64,000 nucleotides of DNA, taken from Silvibacterium bohemicum. Its GTDB lineage: Bacteria > Acidobacteriota > Terriglobia > Terriglobales > Acidobacteriaceae. The stretch spans positions 248,001 through 312,000 of the forward strand of contig NZ_LBHJ01000019.1 of assembly GCF_001006305.1 (NCBI RefSeq). The letters are read 5' to 3'. The notes under the pieces were generated by a model, which saw nothing but the letters and a program-made list of their open reading frames with translations, did not search any database and had not been told where the DNA came from. Each line of letters begins with the position of its first letter. Within the stretch, counting starts at the first letter, position 1. Positions 8,993 to 17,011 of the stretch are shown here, one piece after another. The position numbers and the translations under genes are program-made.

Positions 8993-9928
8993 ATGAAGAC
9001 TTTAACATTCGCAGCCATGGCTGCTGTGGCACTGCTGCCGGTTTTGCAACTTCACGCGCAGAGTTCGTCGGCGCGACCGGCGATCACAGGGGTGTCGCAC
9101 ATCAGCGTGTATACGACGGACGCGGCTAAGAGCGAATCTTTCTACGTGCATGACCTGGGCGGAGTGAAGCGCACCGACCCGGAAAATACTTCGGGCGTTC
9201 GTTACTATTTCAGCTCGATCCAGTTTGTCGAGGTGCTGCCTCTTCCGGCTGGCGACACATCAATCAACCGCCTGGATCATGTGGCATTCACGACTGCAAA
9301 CGCTGACAAGTTAAAACAGTATCTCTCCGCGCATGGCGTCACTGTGCCGTCGGAGGTAGAGAAGGGCAGCGATGGCAGCCGCTGGTTCAATGTTGAAGAT
9401 CCTGAAGGCAACAAGATCCAGTTTCTGCAGCCGCCCGCGAAGCCTGAGGCGGTAGCGGCAAATCCGCTCAGCAATCACATCATTCATGTGGGCTTTATCG
9501 TTCATAATCCCGCAACCGAAGATGTCTTCTTTCGCGCGCTCCTGGGCTTTCGCCCCTACTGGCATGGCGGTCGAACCGATACTTCGACGGAGTGGATATC
9601 ACAGCAAGTACCAGACGGCACGGACTGGCTTGAGTACATGACGGTAAAAGGGCCGGAGACGAAGGGCATTCCCGCCGATATGTCGAAGGACACGCTCGGC
9701 GTGCTGAACCATTTCTCGCTTGGCGTATTCAACATGGAGAAGACCGTCAACCTGCTCTATGCCGGCGATCGTCTTACTGCGAAGCACAGCCCACCGCAGA
9801 TTGGACGCGACGGCAAGTGGCAGCTCAATTTGTACGATCCGGATGGAACACGGGCCGAGGTAATGGAATTTCAGCCGGCGGTGAAGCCGTGCTGCTCGGA
9901 GTTTACGGCGGCAAGCCCGACAAAGTAG
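8993..9928 (+). CDS. exported protein with two VOC (glyoxalase-fold) domains
   Basis: The ATG at 8993 follows GGGAG and gives 312 residues with a signal peptide (about 1-22, ending LHAQ). The first VOC module spans about 30-155 (starting GVSHISVYT) and the second about 160-300 (starting NHIIHVGFIV). His and Glu residues at the ends of beta strands could bind a metal. It begins 23 nt after the beta-propeller gene and is likely co-transcribed with it. VOC proteins range from isomerases to dioxygenases, so the function is open. Secreted tandem-VOC proteins are less usual than cytoplasmic ones. Confidence 0.82.
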   Translation: MKTLTFAAMAAVALLPVLQLHAQSSSARPAITGVSHISVYTTDAAKSESFYVHDLGGVKRTDPENTSGVRYYFSSIQFVEVLPLPAGDTSINRLDHVAFTTANADKLKQYLSAHGVTVPSEVEKGSDGSRWFNVEDPEGNKIQFLQPPAKPEAVAANPLSNHIIHVGFIVHNPATEDVFFRALLGFRPYWHGGRTDTSTEWISQQVPDGTDWLEYMTVKGPETKGIPADMSKDTLGVLNHFSLGVFNMEKTVNLLYAGDRLTAKHSPPQIGRDGKWQLNLYDPDGTRAEVMEFQPAVKPCCSEFTAASPTK

Positions 9929-9993
9929 AGATCGCTCGCCACCGTAATTTATAGCTCCAATGCAGCGAAAAAAAGCAGCGTGGAGAAAACTTC

Positions 9994-10986
9994 ATGATCA
10001 AGCGACTGACGTGCGCTGTTCTTTGCGGCGTTTTTATCTCTGCAATAAACACGCCGCCGACTACTCCGAAGATTCACGTGATGTTGCTGGACGGAGAAAG
10101 CGCCGGTCCTTATCACAACTGGAGGCTCACGACTCCGGTGTTAAAGCTGGAGCTGGAAGAGACGGGGCTGTTCGACGTGACGGTGGTGACGGCTCCTCCA
10201 TCGAGCGAGGGCTTCAGCGGGTTCAATCCTGAGTTCAGTAAGTATCAGGTGATCGTTTCAAACTACGACGCGCCCGACTGGCCTGATAATCTGCGTCAGC
10301 CATTTGAGAAATACATTCGCGACGGCGGCGGGCTGGTGGTGGTGCATGCGGCCGATAATGCTTTTCCCAACTGGCCGGAGTACAACCTGATGACCGGTCT
10401 AGGCGGATGGCGGCATCGAACGGAGTCGGCTGGACCTTACCGGTATCTCAGGGACGGCAAGCTGGCGGCCGATCCTTCGCCGGGGCCAACCGGATCACAC
10501 GGAAACCGGCTTCCCTTTCGAGTAACGACACGCGAGCCCCAGCATCCCATCATGAAGGGATTGCCTTTTACATGGATGCACAGCCAGGACGAGCTCTATG
10601 CAACGCTTCGCGGTCCGGGCAAGAACATGACGGTGCTGGCGACAGCACATTCCGACCCCAAGAACAAAGGCACGGATCGCGATGAACCGATGCTCATGGT
10701 CGTGAGCTACGGCAAAGGACGGATCTTTCACACCACGATGGGGCATGACGTTTTTGCGCTGAGCGATGTCGGATTCATGACTACTTTTCAGCGGGGCACG
10801 GAGTGGGCCGCCACGGGCAGAGTGACTCAGAAGGTGCCGGGGACCTTTCCTACGGAGAAGACGGTGAGCTATCGCGTGGACATCGCCGAAATGGACCCTA
10901 CATTTATGGCGGGCGTACCAACCACGGTGGCTCCCGCAGGCGTTCAACCTGCTCCTCCGAAGAAGTCGACCCCGCAAATTCAATAG
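9994..10986 (+). CDS. exported ThuA-like domain protein
   Basis: The 330-residue protein has a short signal peptide (about 1-19) and a ThuA-like, glutamine-amidotransferase-fold domain (about 26-285). Family motifs include the YIRDGGGLVVVHAADN strand-loop and GKGRIFHTTMGHD near the end. ThuA-like domains are linked to sugar use but no reaction is established for most of them. The C-terminal 30 residues are proline and threonine rich. GGAG precedes the ATG. It follows the VOC gene by 65 nt, making a probable three-gene exported unit. Confidence 0.83.
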   Translation: MIKRLTCAVLCGVFISAINTPPTTPKIHVMLLDGESAGPYHNWRLTTPVLKLELEETGLFDVTVVTAPPSSEGFSGFNPEFSKYQVIVSNYDAPDWPDNLRQPFEKYIRDGGGLVVVHAADNAFPNWPEYNLMTGLGGWRHRTESAGPYRYLRDGKLAADPSPGPTGSHGNRLPFRVTTREPQHPIMKGLPFTWMHSQDELYATLRGPGKNMTVLATAHSDPKNKGTDRDEPMLMVVSYGKGRIFHTTMGHDVFALSDVGFMTTFQRGTEWAATGRVTQKVPGTFPTEKTVSYRVDIAEMDPTFMAGVPTTVAPAGVQPAPPKKSTPQIQ

Positions 10987-11076
10987 TCAGGCCAACGCTG
11001 GCGCTTTCCTGCATGCTCATCGCACTTATGGCGTTTCAGTGGCGGCTTCCTGATTGGGCCATCGTGCGTCCTTGAT

Positions 11077-12252
11077 CTAGAGAGGAACTTCGACCTCGGC
11101 GCCGCCGCGCTCTGCGGAGAGATAGCCTGCATAGATGGTGGCGATTGCGTCGCATGCCAGCTCGATGCCTGAGAGTGGCTCTCGACCATGAAAGATGCTT
11201 TCCATGAAGTCCTGAAACTCCTGCGGGTATCCGTGCTGCCAGGCTTCATCCGGTGCGGGATTGCTCCAGCCTTGCTTGCTCCCCAGCTTCTCCGTGATGT
11301 AAATGTCCTTGAAGATCTCTTCCTTGGGATTGAAGGTCTCGAGCGCATCGATTGGGTTGAGGTTGCATCGGGTACGGTGGTTGTTACAGATAATTTCCAT
11401 CCAGTTGTGGACGCCGCCGATGACCAGCTCCGAAGAGAAGATATCGGCCACGGTGCCGTCGGCGAACTTGATGTGAATCTGCGCATAATCTTCGGTGTCG
11501 TCGTACGCAGTGCGCAGGAAACCTTCATCGCGATAGCCAGGCATGCGAGTGATCTCGTGGGTTCGCGCGCTTACCGTTGCGGGCCGGATGGGCGCACCAT
11601 TTCGCGATTGACCTTCGATGCGTTTGAGGTAGAGAGCTGCGCTCAGGGGATGGCAGCCCTTGCCGACCAGCGACCCGCCGCCGGAAAATTTCCATGAACC
11701 GTAGTATGGCGAATGCGATCCGCTGTGAGATTGCTCGCCGAGCATCCACAGAATTTGGCCGCTGCTCTTGGCGAGGATCTCCGCCTCTTTCTGGATTGCT
11801 GGAGCATAGACCCAATTTTCTGCGTAACAAACGCGTTTGCCGCTGGCCTTGGCTGCCGCGAGAATGCGAGCACAGCTTGCAGTCGCTTCGCGAAGCATCT
11901 GCTCCTTCGAGAAGGCGCTGCCGTGAAATCCATCAGCTCCTGCACCGTAGTATCCGGTGAGCGGCTTCTCGATGATGACGTGCTTCCCCGCTTGCAAGGC
12001 TTCGATGGCGAGCTGTTCGTGCGACGACGGCGGGGTGCAGATATCGACGACATCGACTGCCGAACAGAGTTCGGCAAAGGATTCGAACGCGCGAATTCCC
12101 GTCTCGCGGGCGAAGGCATCGCGCGCTTCTGGGGTCTTCGAGGTTACACCGACGATCTCGACGGGCAGACCATATACGCGCCGTAAGCCATCCCAATGAA
12201 ACCTGGCCGCAAAGCGCGCGCCTACGATGCCGACTCGAACAGCCTCGGTCAT
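11077..12252 (-). CDS. Gfo/Idh/MocA family oxidoreductase
   Basis: A 391-residue cytoplasmic NAD(P)-dependent sugar oxidoreductase without a signal. The dinucleotide fold begins GIVGARFAARFH (residues 8-19), and the family lysine lies in EKPLTGYYGAG near residue 96. GGAGTGAAG precedes the ATG. The C-terminal domain contains the GSWKFSGGGSLVGKGCHPL element typical of the family. It converges with the ThuA gene (90 nt between stops) and lies 85 nt downstream of a GDSL esterase on the same strand. The substrate is unknown, probably a sugar or inositol derivative. Confidence 0.85.
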   Translation of the reverse strand: MTEAVRVGIVGARFAARFHWDGLRRVYGLPVEIVGVTSKTPEARDAFARETGIRAFESFAELCSAVDVVDICTPPSSHEQLAIEALQAGKHVIIEKPLTGYYGAGADGFHGSAFSKEQMLREATASCARILAAAKASGKRVCYAENWVYAPAIQKEAEILAKSSGQILWMLGEQSHSGSHSPYYGSWKFSGGGSLVGKGCHPLSAALYLKRIEGQSRNGAPIRPATVSARTHEITRMPGYRDEGFLRTAYDDTEDYAQIHIKFADGTVADIFSSELVIGGVHNWMEIICNNHRTRCNLNPIDALETFNPKEEIFKDIYITEKLGSKQGWSNPAPDEAWQHGYPQEFQDFMESIFHGREPLSGIELACDAIATIYAGYLSAERGGAEVEVPL

Positions 12253-12337
12253 TCTTCACTCCCGTCCTGATGGTGGCATACCCGATGAAGAGTGGGCCGC
12301 ACTTTGTATCGCGCGGCCGGGAAGATTCGCTCTTCGC

Positions 12338-13588
12338 TCATTGCGCGAAGAGCGAGAGCGGAATGGCTTCGGCCATGACCTTATAGCCGGCGGGTGAGGG
12401 ATGGAGGTGATCGCCGCAGTCGTAGGCGGGCAGCAAGCGCTCGGGGTGCGCGGGATCTCGTGTGACCGCGTCGAAGTCCACAACTGCGTCGAAGTGACCG
12501 GCGGCTCGAATCCATTGATTGATGGCCTGCCGATCGGCTTCGCTCGCGGGTCCGGGATGATAGTAATCCGAGCCGGTGTAAGGAAGGATGGTCGCACCGA
12601 AGACCTTGATGCCGGCTGCATGGGCGCGAACAATCATCTGTTCATAAGAGGCTAGGATGCGATGTACCAGCGCGGCATGTTCCGCAGGGCTCACGTCGCC
12701 CAGACGAGTGAGGCCGCCGAGATCGTTTACACCTTCGAGCACGATGAGATAGCGCGCGCCGGGCTGTGCCAGCACGTCGCGATCGAAGCGTGCCAGCGCA
12801 TTCGGTCCGAGGCCATCGGTGAGGAGATGATTTCCTCCGATGCCCTGATTGAGCACGCTGGTTGCCTTTGTTGCAGGCGATGCCTGAAGGCGCTGCGCGA
12901 GAACATCGGTCCAGCGGTCGTTTCCGTTTGTGGTGGCTCCGTGGCCATCAGTGATGGAATCGCCAAACGCAACGATGGATACAGCGTTCGGGAATGCGGC
13001 CACGTCGACTCCTGCCAGCAAATACCAGTGCTCCACTTTTTTGGCTTCAGGAAGATCTGCAGCGGAGACCAGAACGCCGTGGACAAAGTAAGAAGTAGAC
13101 CTCGAGCCGGGATGCCCGGTCTGCTGCGCCGGCGCGGCGTCGAGATGAAGGGTCACAGCAAGGTCAGAGAGCGCGGCCATCGGATATTCGATTGGGTCGG
13201 AGATGTATTCCGCGCCCGCAGGAACGATAACGTCGCTCTCTCCCGAGAAACTCAGCGCCTTGTCGGTCACAGGATCAATTTTCGCTGCACTCGTTGAGAG
13301 CGGTCGCGCAATGTGCACCGAGGTAAAGTGCAGCGGCGCCGTTCCGAAGGCATTGGATAGATGCACGCGCAGGGTTGAGCCACCGGTCGACAAGTGGACG
13401 ATCTGACGCAGCGTGGCATCGTGCAGATCCTCGGGCGCGAGAGCATTCTGCGGCTCGGGGATCTGCTGAGACGCGGCCCATGATCCGATCCAGTCACGCT
13501 TGATGGCTTGAGCGCTTGCGAATTGCATCGCTGCGAATCCCAGCGACAGCAGAATGACGGATAGACTTTTTCTTTGTGCTGATCTCAT
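12338..13588 (-). CDS. secreted SGNH/GDSL-type carbohydrate esterase
   Basis: The 416-residue protein has a signal peptide (1-28, ending ASAQA), an N-terminal accessory domain (about 30-190) and a C-terminal SGNH hydrolase. All four SGNH blocks are visible: Ser211 in FGDSIT, Gly251 in QGIGGN, Asn288 in GVNDLGG, and Asp393/His396 in DHLHP. This set is intact, so an active esterase is expected. The gene neighbourhood suggests deacetylation of xylan or another plant glycan, although a lipase-type role cannot be excluded. It may form a unit with the downstream oxidoreductase. Confidence 0.86.
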   Translation of the reverse strand: MRSAQRKSLSVILLSLGFAAMQFASAQAIKRDWIGSWAASQQIPEPQNALAPEDLHDATLRQIVHLSTGGSTLRVHLSNAFGTAPLHFTSVHIARPLSTSAAKIDPVTDKALSFSGESDVIVPAGAEYISDPIEYPMAALSDLAVTLHLDAAPAQQTGHPGSRSTSYFVHGVLVSAADLPEAKKVEHWYLLAGVDVAAFPNAVSIVAFGDSITDGHGATTNGNDRWTDVLAQRLQASPATKATSVLNQGIGGNHLLTDGLGPNALARFDRDVLAQPGARYLIVLEGVNDLGGLTRLGDVSPAEHAALVHRILASYEQMIVRAHAAGIKVFGATILPYTGSDYYHPGPASEADRQAINQWIRAAGHFDAVVDFDAVTRDPAHPERLLPAYDCGDHLHPSPAGYKVMAEAIPLSLFAQ

Positions 13589-13778
13589 GTGCCGGTATGG
13601 AACCGCTCCTTGTAAATCGATTTTCTACTAGGTGCAATGAGAAAAATAGCATCCCGGCACAGAGGTTTGTCCAGGTGAATTTCATTGCAACAAAATTTTC
13701 GGCAGGACGCAGCGGCAATCTTGGGCGACGATTCGTCCACGAGCCGCAAGCGGAATATATTGGGAGCGGGAGAGAACA

Positions 13779-14939
13779 TTGAGCACACGATCGGGAAGAT
13801 GCCTTCGCATGGGAATGGCAGGCGGGGGGCCGGGCTCTTTCATTGGCCCGGTTCATCGCATGGCAGCAGAATTGGATGGCAATATCGAGCTGGTCGCGGG
13901 CGCATTCAGCCAGGATGCCGGCAAATCCAAGGCGGCAGCGCAGACGTATGGCATCGATGAAGCGCGGGCGTATGCCAATTACGAAGAGATGATCGCAGCG
14001 GAAACAAAGCGCGCGGACGGAATCGACTTTGTCGCGATCGTTACTCCAAATCATCTCCACCTGCCGATCGCTCGCGCCGCGATGGAAGCGGGATTGCACG
14101 TGATGAGCGATAAACCGGCGACCGCGAATTTTCAGGAAGCGCTCGATCTGAAAAATATTGTGGAGCGCACCAACCGGCTTTATGCGCTCACCTTCACCTA
14201 TACCGGATATCCGCTGGTGCGCGAGGCGCGGGAGATCTGCCGCCGCGGCGAGTTGGGCGCGATTCGCAAGGTGATGGTCGAATATCTGCAGGGATGGCTG
14301 ACTCAGCCGCTGGAGAAGATGGGACAGAAGCAGGCGGAGTGGAGATCCGATCCAGCTAAGTCGGGGATCGGAGGGTGCATCGGAGATATCGGTGTACACG
14401 CATTCAACCTTCTCGAATACGTGACCGGACAGCCGGTGAAGAAGCTATCGGCAACGCTGCGCACCATGGTCGCGGGGCGTGCGCTCGATGACGATTGCTC
14501 GGCGATGCTGGTTTTTGAGAATGGCGCGCCGGGAATCCTCGCTGCATCGCAAATCGCTGTAGGCGAGCGCAATGGGTTGCGTTTGCGCGTGTATGGCGAG
14601 AAGGGCAGCCTGGAGTGGTACCAGGAAGATCCCAATCGACTGCAACTGAAGTGGCTGGATCGTCCGGATCAGACGCTGCATGCTGGCAGCGCGTTCCTGA
14701 GCGAGGCGGCGCGTCATGCGACCCGATTGCCGCTTGGACACCCCGAGGGGTTTGTCGAAGCTTTCGCCAACATCTATCGGGATTTTTCTCATGCAATTTT
14801 CGAGCGGCAGGAGAGGCCGGATGCATCGTTGAGCGGCAGCGTCTGCGGAATCGAAGAGGGAGTGCGGAGCATGGCCTTCATGGAACGCGCAATCGGTTCG
14901 AGCAAGGCCGACGGAGCATGGACCGCGCTGGAATATTAA
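13779..14939 (+). CDS. Gfo/Idh/MocA family oxidoreductase
   Basis: A 386-residue cytoplasmic sugar oxidoreductase. The nucleotide-binding loop is GGGPGSFIG (about residues 15-23) and the family lysine is in SDKPATA near residue 112. I use the TTG at 13779 because a GGGAGAG site lies directly upstream and family members carry a few residues before the loop. The ATG at 13809 is the alternative. A second signature, [15 protein letters not shown], marks the sugar-binding domain. It lies 27 nt before a TIM-barrel isomerase gene, a common pairing in inositol-like or sugar-acid pathways. Confidence 0.85.
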   Translation: MSTRSGRCLRMGMAGGGPGSFIGPVHRMAAELDGNIELVAGAFSQDAGKSKAAAQTYGIDEARAYANYEEMIAAETKRADGIDFVAIVTPNHLHLPIARAAMEAGLHVMSDKPATANFQEALDLKNIVERTNRLYALTFTYTGYPLVREAREICRRGELGAIRKVMVEYLQGWLTQPLEKMGQKQAEWRSDPAKSGIGGCIGDIGVHAFNLLEYVTGQPVKKLSATLRTMVAGRALDDDCSAMLVFENGAPGILAASQIAVGERNGLRLRVYGEKGSLEWYQEDPNRLQLKWLDRPDQTLHAGSAFLSEAARHATRLPLGHPEGFVEAFANIYRDFSHAIFERQERPDASLSGSVCGIEEGVRSMAFMERAIGSSKADGAWTALEY

Positions 14940-14966
14940 CTTTCGCTGCTTTCATTGAGGTTCACT

Positions 14967-16025
14967 ATGAAGACGATTCAAGGTCCGGGCCTGTTTATCG
15001 CGCAGTTTATCGGCGATCAACCACCGTTCGATTCTCTCGACAGTATTGCGGCATGGGCTGCGAGTCTTGGCTTCAAGGGATTGCAACTGCCCACCAACGA
15101 CGCGCGGTTTCTTGATCTGAAGGTTGCGGCGGAAAGCAAAAGCTATTGCGAAGATCTGCTAGGCACGCTGCAGAAGCACGGGCTATCTCTAACTGAGCTT
15201 TCAACGCATCTGCAAGGCCAGCTGGTGGCGGTGCATCCCGCATTCGATCAACTCTTCGCAAGCTTCGGTCCGGAGGAGCTTCGCAACCATCCTCAGGAAC
15301 GGCAGGCGTGGGCAACCGAGCAGATGCGCTTGGCCGCAAAGGCCAGCCGAAATCTAGGATTGCACGCGCACGCTACTTTCTCCGGCGCGCTGGCCTGGCC
15401 GTATTTCTATCCGTGGCCGCAACGTCCGCAGGGACTGATCGAAGAAGCATTTGCTGAGCTCGCCCGCCGCTGGACGCCGATCCTTGATGCTTTCGAAGAG
15501 ACGGGCATCGATGCATGTTTTGAGCTTCATCCTGGAGAAGACTTACATGATGGCGCGACCTTCGAGCGATTTCTGGAGGCGGTGAACAACCATCCGCGAG
15601 CCAAGATACTCTTTGACCCCAGCCATTTTGTGCTGCAGCAGCTCGACTCTCTTGCGTTCCTCGACATCTATCATCCATTCATCCGTGCATTTCATGCTAA
15701 AGACGCGGAGTTCCGCCCCAATGGCCGGTCTGGCGTGTATGGGGGCTATCAGGCATGGGTGGATCGCCCGGGTAGATTTCGCTCTCTTGGGGATGGGCAA
15801 GTGGATTTTGGAGCGGTCTTCAGCAAGCTTGCGCAGTATGACTATCCGGGCTGGGCGGTTCTCGAGTGGGAAGACTGCCTCAAAAACGGAGAAGACGGCG
15901 CGCGCGAAGGTGCGGCTTTCATGAACCGCCATATCGTCCGAGTCACCGAGCGGGCGTTCGATGATTTTGCGGGCGGTTCGAGCGATCCTCAATTGAATAA
16001 GGCCCTATTGGGGATCCGGCAATAA
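14967..16025 (+). CDS. sugar phosphate isomerase/epimerase, AP-endonuclease 2 type TIM barrel
   Basis: The 352-residue protein has the xylose-isomerase-like TIM-barrel fold, with metal-binding Glu and His at strand ends: CFELHPGEDLHD (about 183-194), LFDPSHFV (about 218-225), and HAKDAEF (about 247-253). The ATG at 14967 follows GAGG. It probably acts with the oxidoreductase just upstream (27 nt). The substrate is likely a keto-sugar or inosose but cannot be read from sequence. A perfect terminator hairpin follows 26 nt after the stop. Confidence 0.86.
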   Translation: MKTIQGPGLFIAQFIGDQPPFDSLDSIAAWAASLGFKGLQLPTNDARFLDLKVAAESKSYCEDLLGTLQKHGLSLTELSTHLQGQLVAVHPAFDQLFASFGPEELRNHPQERQAWATEQMRLAAKASRNLGLHAHATFSGALAWPYFYPWPQRPQGLIEEAFAELARRWTPILDAFEETGIDACFELHPGEDLHDGATFERFLEAVNNHPRAKILFDPSHFVLQQLDSLAFLDIYHPFIRAFHAKDAEFRPNGRSGVYGGYQAWVDRPGRFRSLGDGQVDFGAVFSKLAQYDYPGWAVLEWEDCLKNGEDGAREGAAFMNRHIVRVTERAFDDFAGGSSDPQLNKALLGIRQ

Positions 16026-16050
16026 TTCGATAGCTCAGCTATAAACAAAA

Positions 16051-16097
16051 AGAGCGTGGCCGGGATAAGCATAAGTGCTTTCTCCCGGCCACGCTCT
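16051..16097. terminator. bidirectional intrinsic terminator
   Basis: A perfect 15-bp stem (16051-16065 with 16083-16097) carries an extra inner 5-bp stem, AAGCA/TGCTT. T residues follow on the plus strand, and A residues precede it, giving a U tract on the minus strand too. It ends transcription of the TIM-barrel gene from the left and of the whole minus-strand EPS locus from the right. Confidence 0.9.
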
Positions 16098-16144
16098 CTT
16101 TTTTCCTTAATTACTGGATCAGCCGATTACATATCTACTGCTTA

Positions 16145-16591
16145 TTACAGTCCAGGCTCGCATCGATCGTTGTCGTTGCGTCGCTCGACCAGCTCGATGG
16201 GCAGAGGATCGTCTCCAACCAGCCAGCAGATGCGTCGACCGTTGAAAGCGACTGCTGCTTTTGGCTCGGAGATGAGCCGCATTCCGCCTTCTCCCAGCGC
16301 GGCAATCGTTTCCTCGAGGGGGCCGACTGTGTAGCAAAGGTGGTTGAGTCCTCCGCTTTTTCTGGCCGCGGTCGTGAGTGTGCTTCCCTGCCCATCTGGA
16401 GCTACAAACTCCAAATAGGCGCTGTCTTCGGCAAGCTTCAGGAATTGCACAAATGCGGTTTGCAGCTGATCGTGGATGATGCCGGTACTTAGTTCGTAGC
16501 CATAGCGTTGGACATACGCTTCGGCCATCGGTTCGATCGTTTTTACAGCGTATCCGACATGATGGAGCCGGAGAAGAGCAGTTCCACTCAA
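16145..16591 (-). CDS. VOC family protein, methylmalonyl-CoA epimerase-like
   Basis: The 148-residue single-VOC protein has the HHVGYAV start, EFVAP in the middle, NHLCYTV in the second half and a terminal IELVE. These elements resemble methylmalonyl-CoA epimerase and related metal-binding VOC enzymes. It is the last gene of the minus-strand EPS locus, 171 nt after the acyl carrier protein gene, and ends at the bidirectional terminator. Its place next to FkbH and ACP raises the possibility that it acts on the carried acyl group. That is inference only, and the pair of hairpins between the two genes may separate them. Confidence 0.75.
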   Translation of the reverse strand: MSGTALLRLHHVGYAVKTIEPMAEAYVQRYGYELSTGIIHDQLQTAFVQFLKLAEDSAYLEFVAPDGQGSTLTTAARKSGGLNHLCYTVGPLEETIAALGEGGMRLISEPKAAVAFNGRRICWLVGDDPLPIELVERRNDNDRCEPGL

Positions 16592-16651
16592 ATTAACCCT
16601 CCATCGCCTAGAACTTGCCTGATAAATGATTTATGGCTGACTATATTCAAT

Positions 16652-16702
16652 GGCTAAAGCCCAGTCATTCCAAGGTTCTAAACGGCACGACTAAGTCGTG
16701 CC
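16652..16702. repeat. two adjacent hairpins, REP-like
   Basis: A GGCT-AA-AGCC hairpin (near 16655-16664) is followed by a perfect 8-bp hairpin GGCACGAC-TAA-GTCGTGCC (16684-16702). No T tract follows on either strand. The form is that of short dispersed palindromic repeats between genes. Only one copy was found in this window, so the repeat status rests on resemblance. Confidence 0.45.
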
Positions 16703-16762
16703 CTGATACGAACCACCTATGAGACAGCGTCTAGTTCAACGTTCAATTTATCTTCGCGGAAG

Positions 16763-17011
16763 CTACTTCCCTTGCTGCTTCTCTGCAACCAGGTCCACCA
16801 TCTCTCCGACATTCTTCAGTTTTTGCAATTCGCCAAGAGTGAACTTTACTTTGAATTTCTTCTCCACGCCGGTCACGATGTTGATGTGCGAGAGCGAATC
16901 CCAGTCTTCCACCGTCAGTGCGCTCGATTCGCGGGTAACTACGAGGTCCGGCTGATCTAAAACATCGCGAAAGATCGGTTGCATATCCGCGAGAATCGCA
17001 TTGCTATCCAT
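16763..17011 (-). CDS. acyl carrier protein (EPS module 1)
   Basis: The 82-residue four-helix carrier protein has Ser39 in the motif WDSLSH as the phosphopantetheine site. Its start overlaps the end of the FkbH-like gene by 8 nt, and GGAGA precedes the ATG, so translation is probably coupled. The pairing of FkbH and a dedicated carrier protein is known from polyketide pathways, where FkbH loads glyceryl from 1,3-bisphosphoglycerate. Here no polyketide synthase is present and the neighbours are envelope acyltransferases. I infer that the thioester serves EPS acylation. Confidence 0.9.
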   Translation of the reverse strand: MDSNAILADMQPIFRDVLDQPDLVVTRESSALTVEDWDSLSHINIVTGVEKKFKVKFTLGELQKLKNVGEMVDLVAEKQQGK

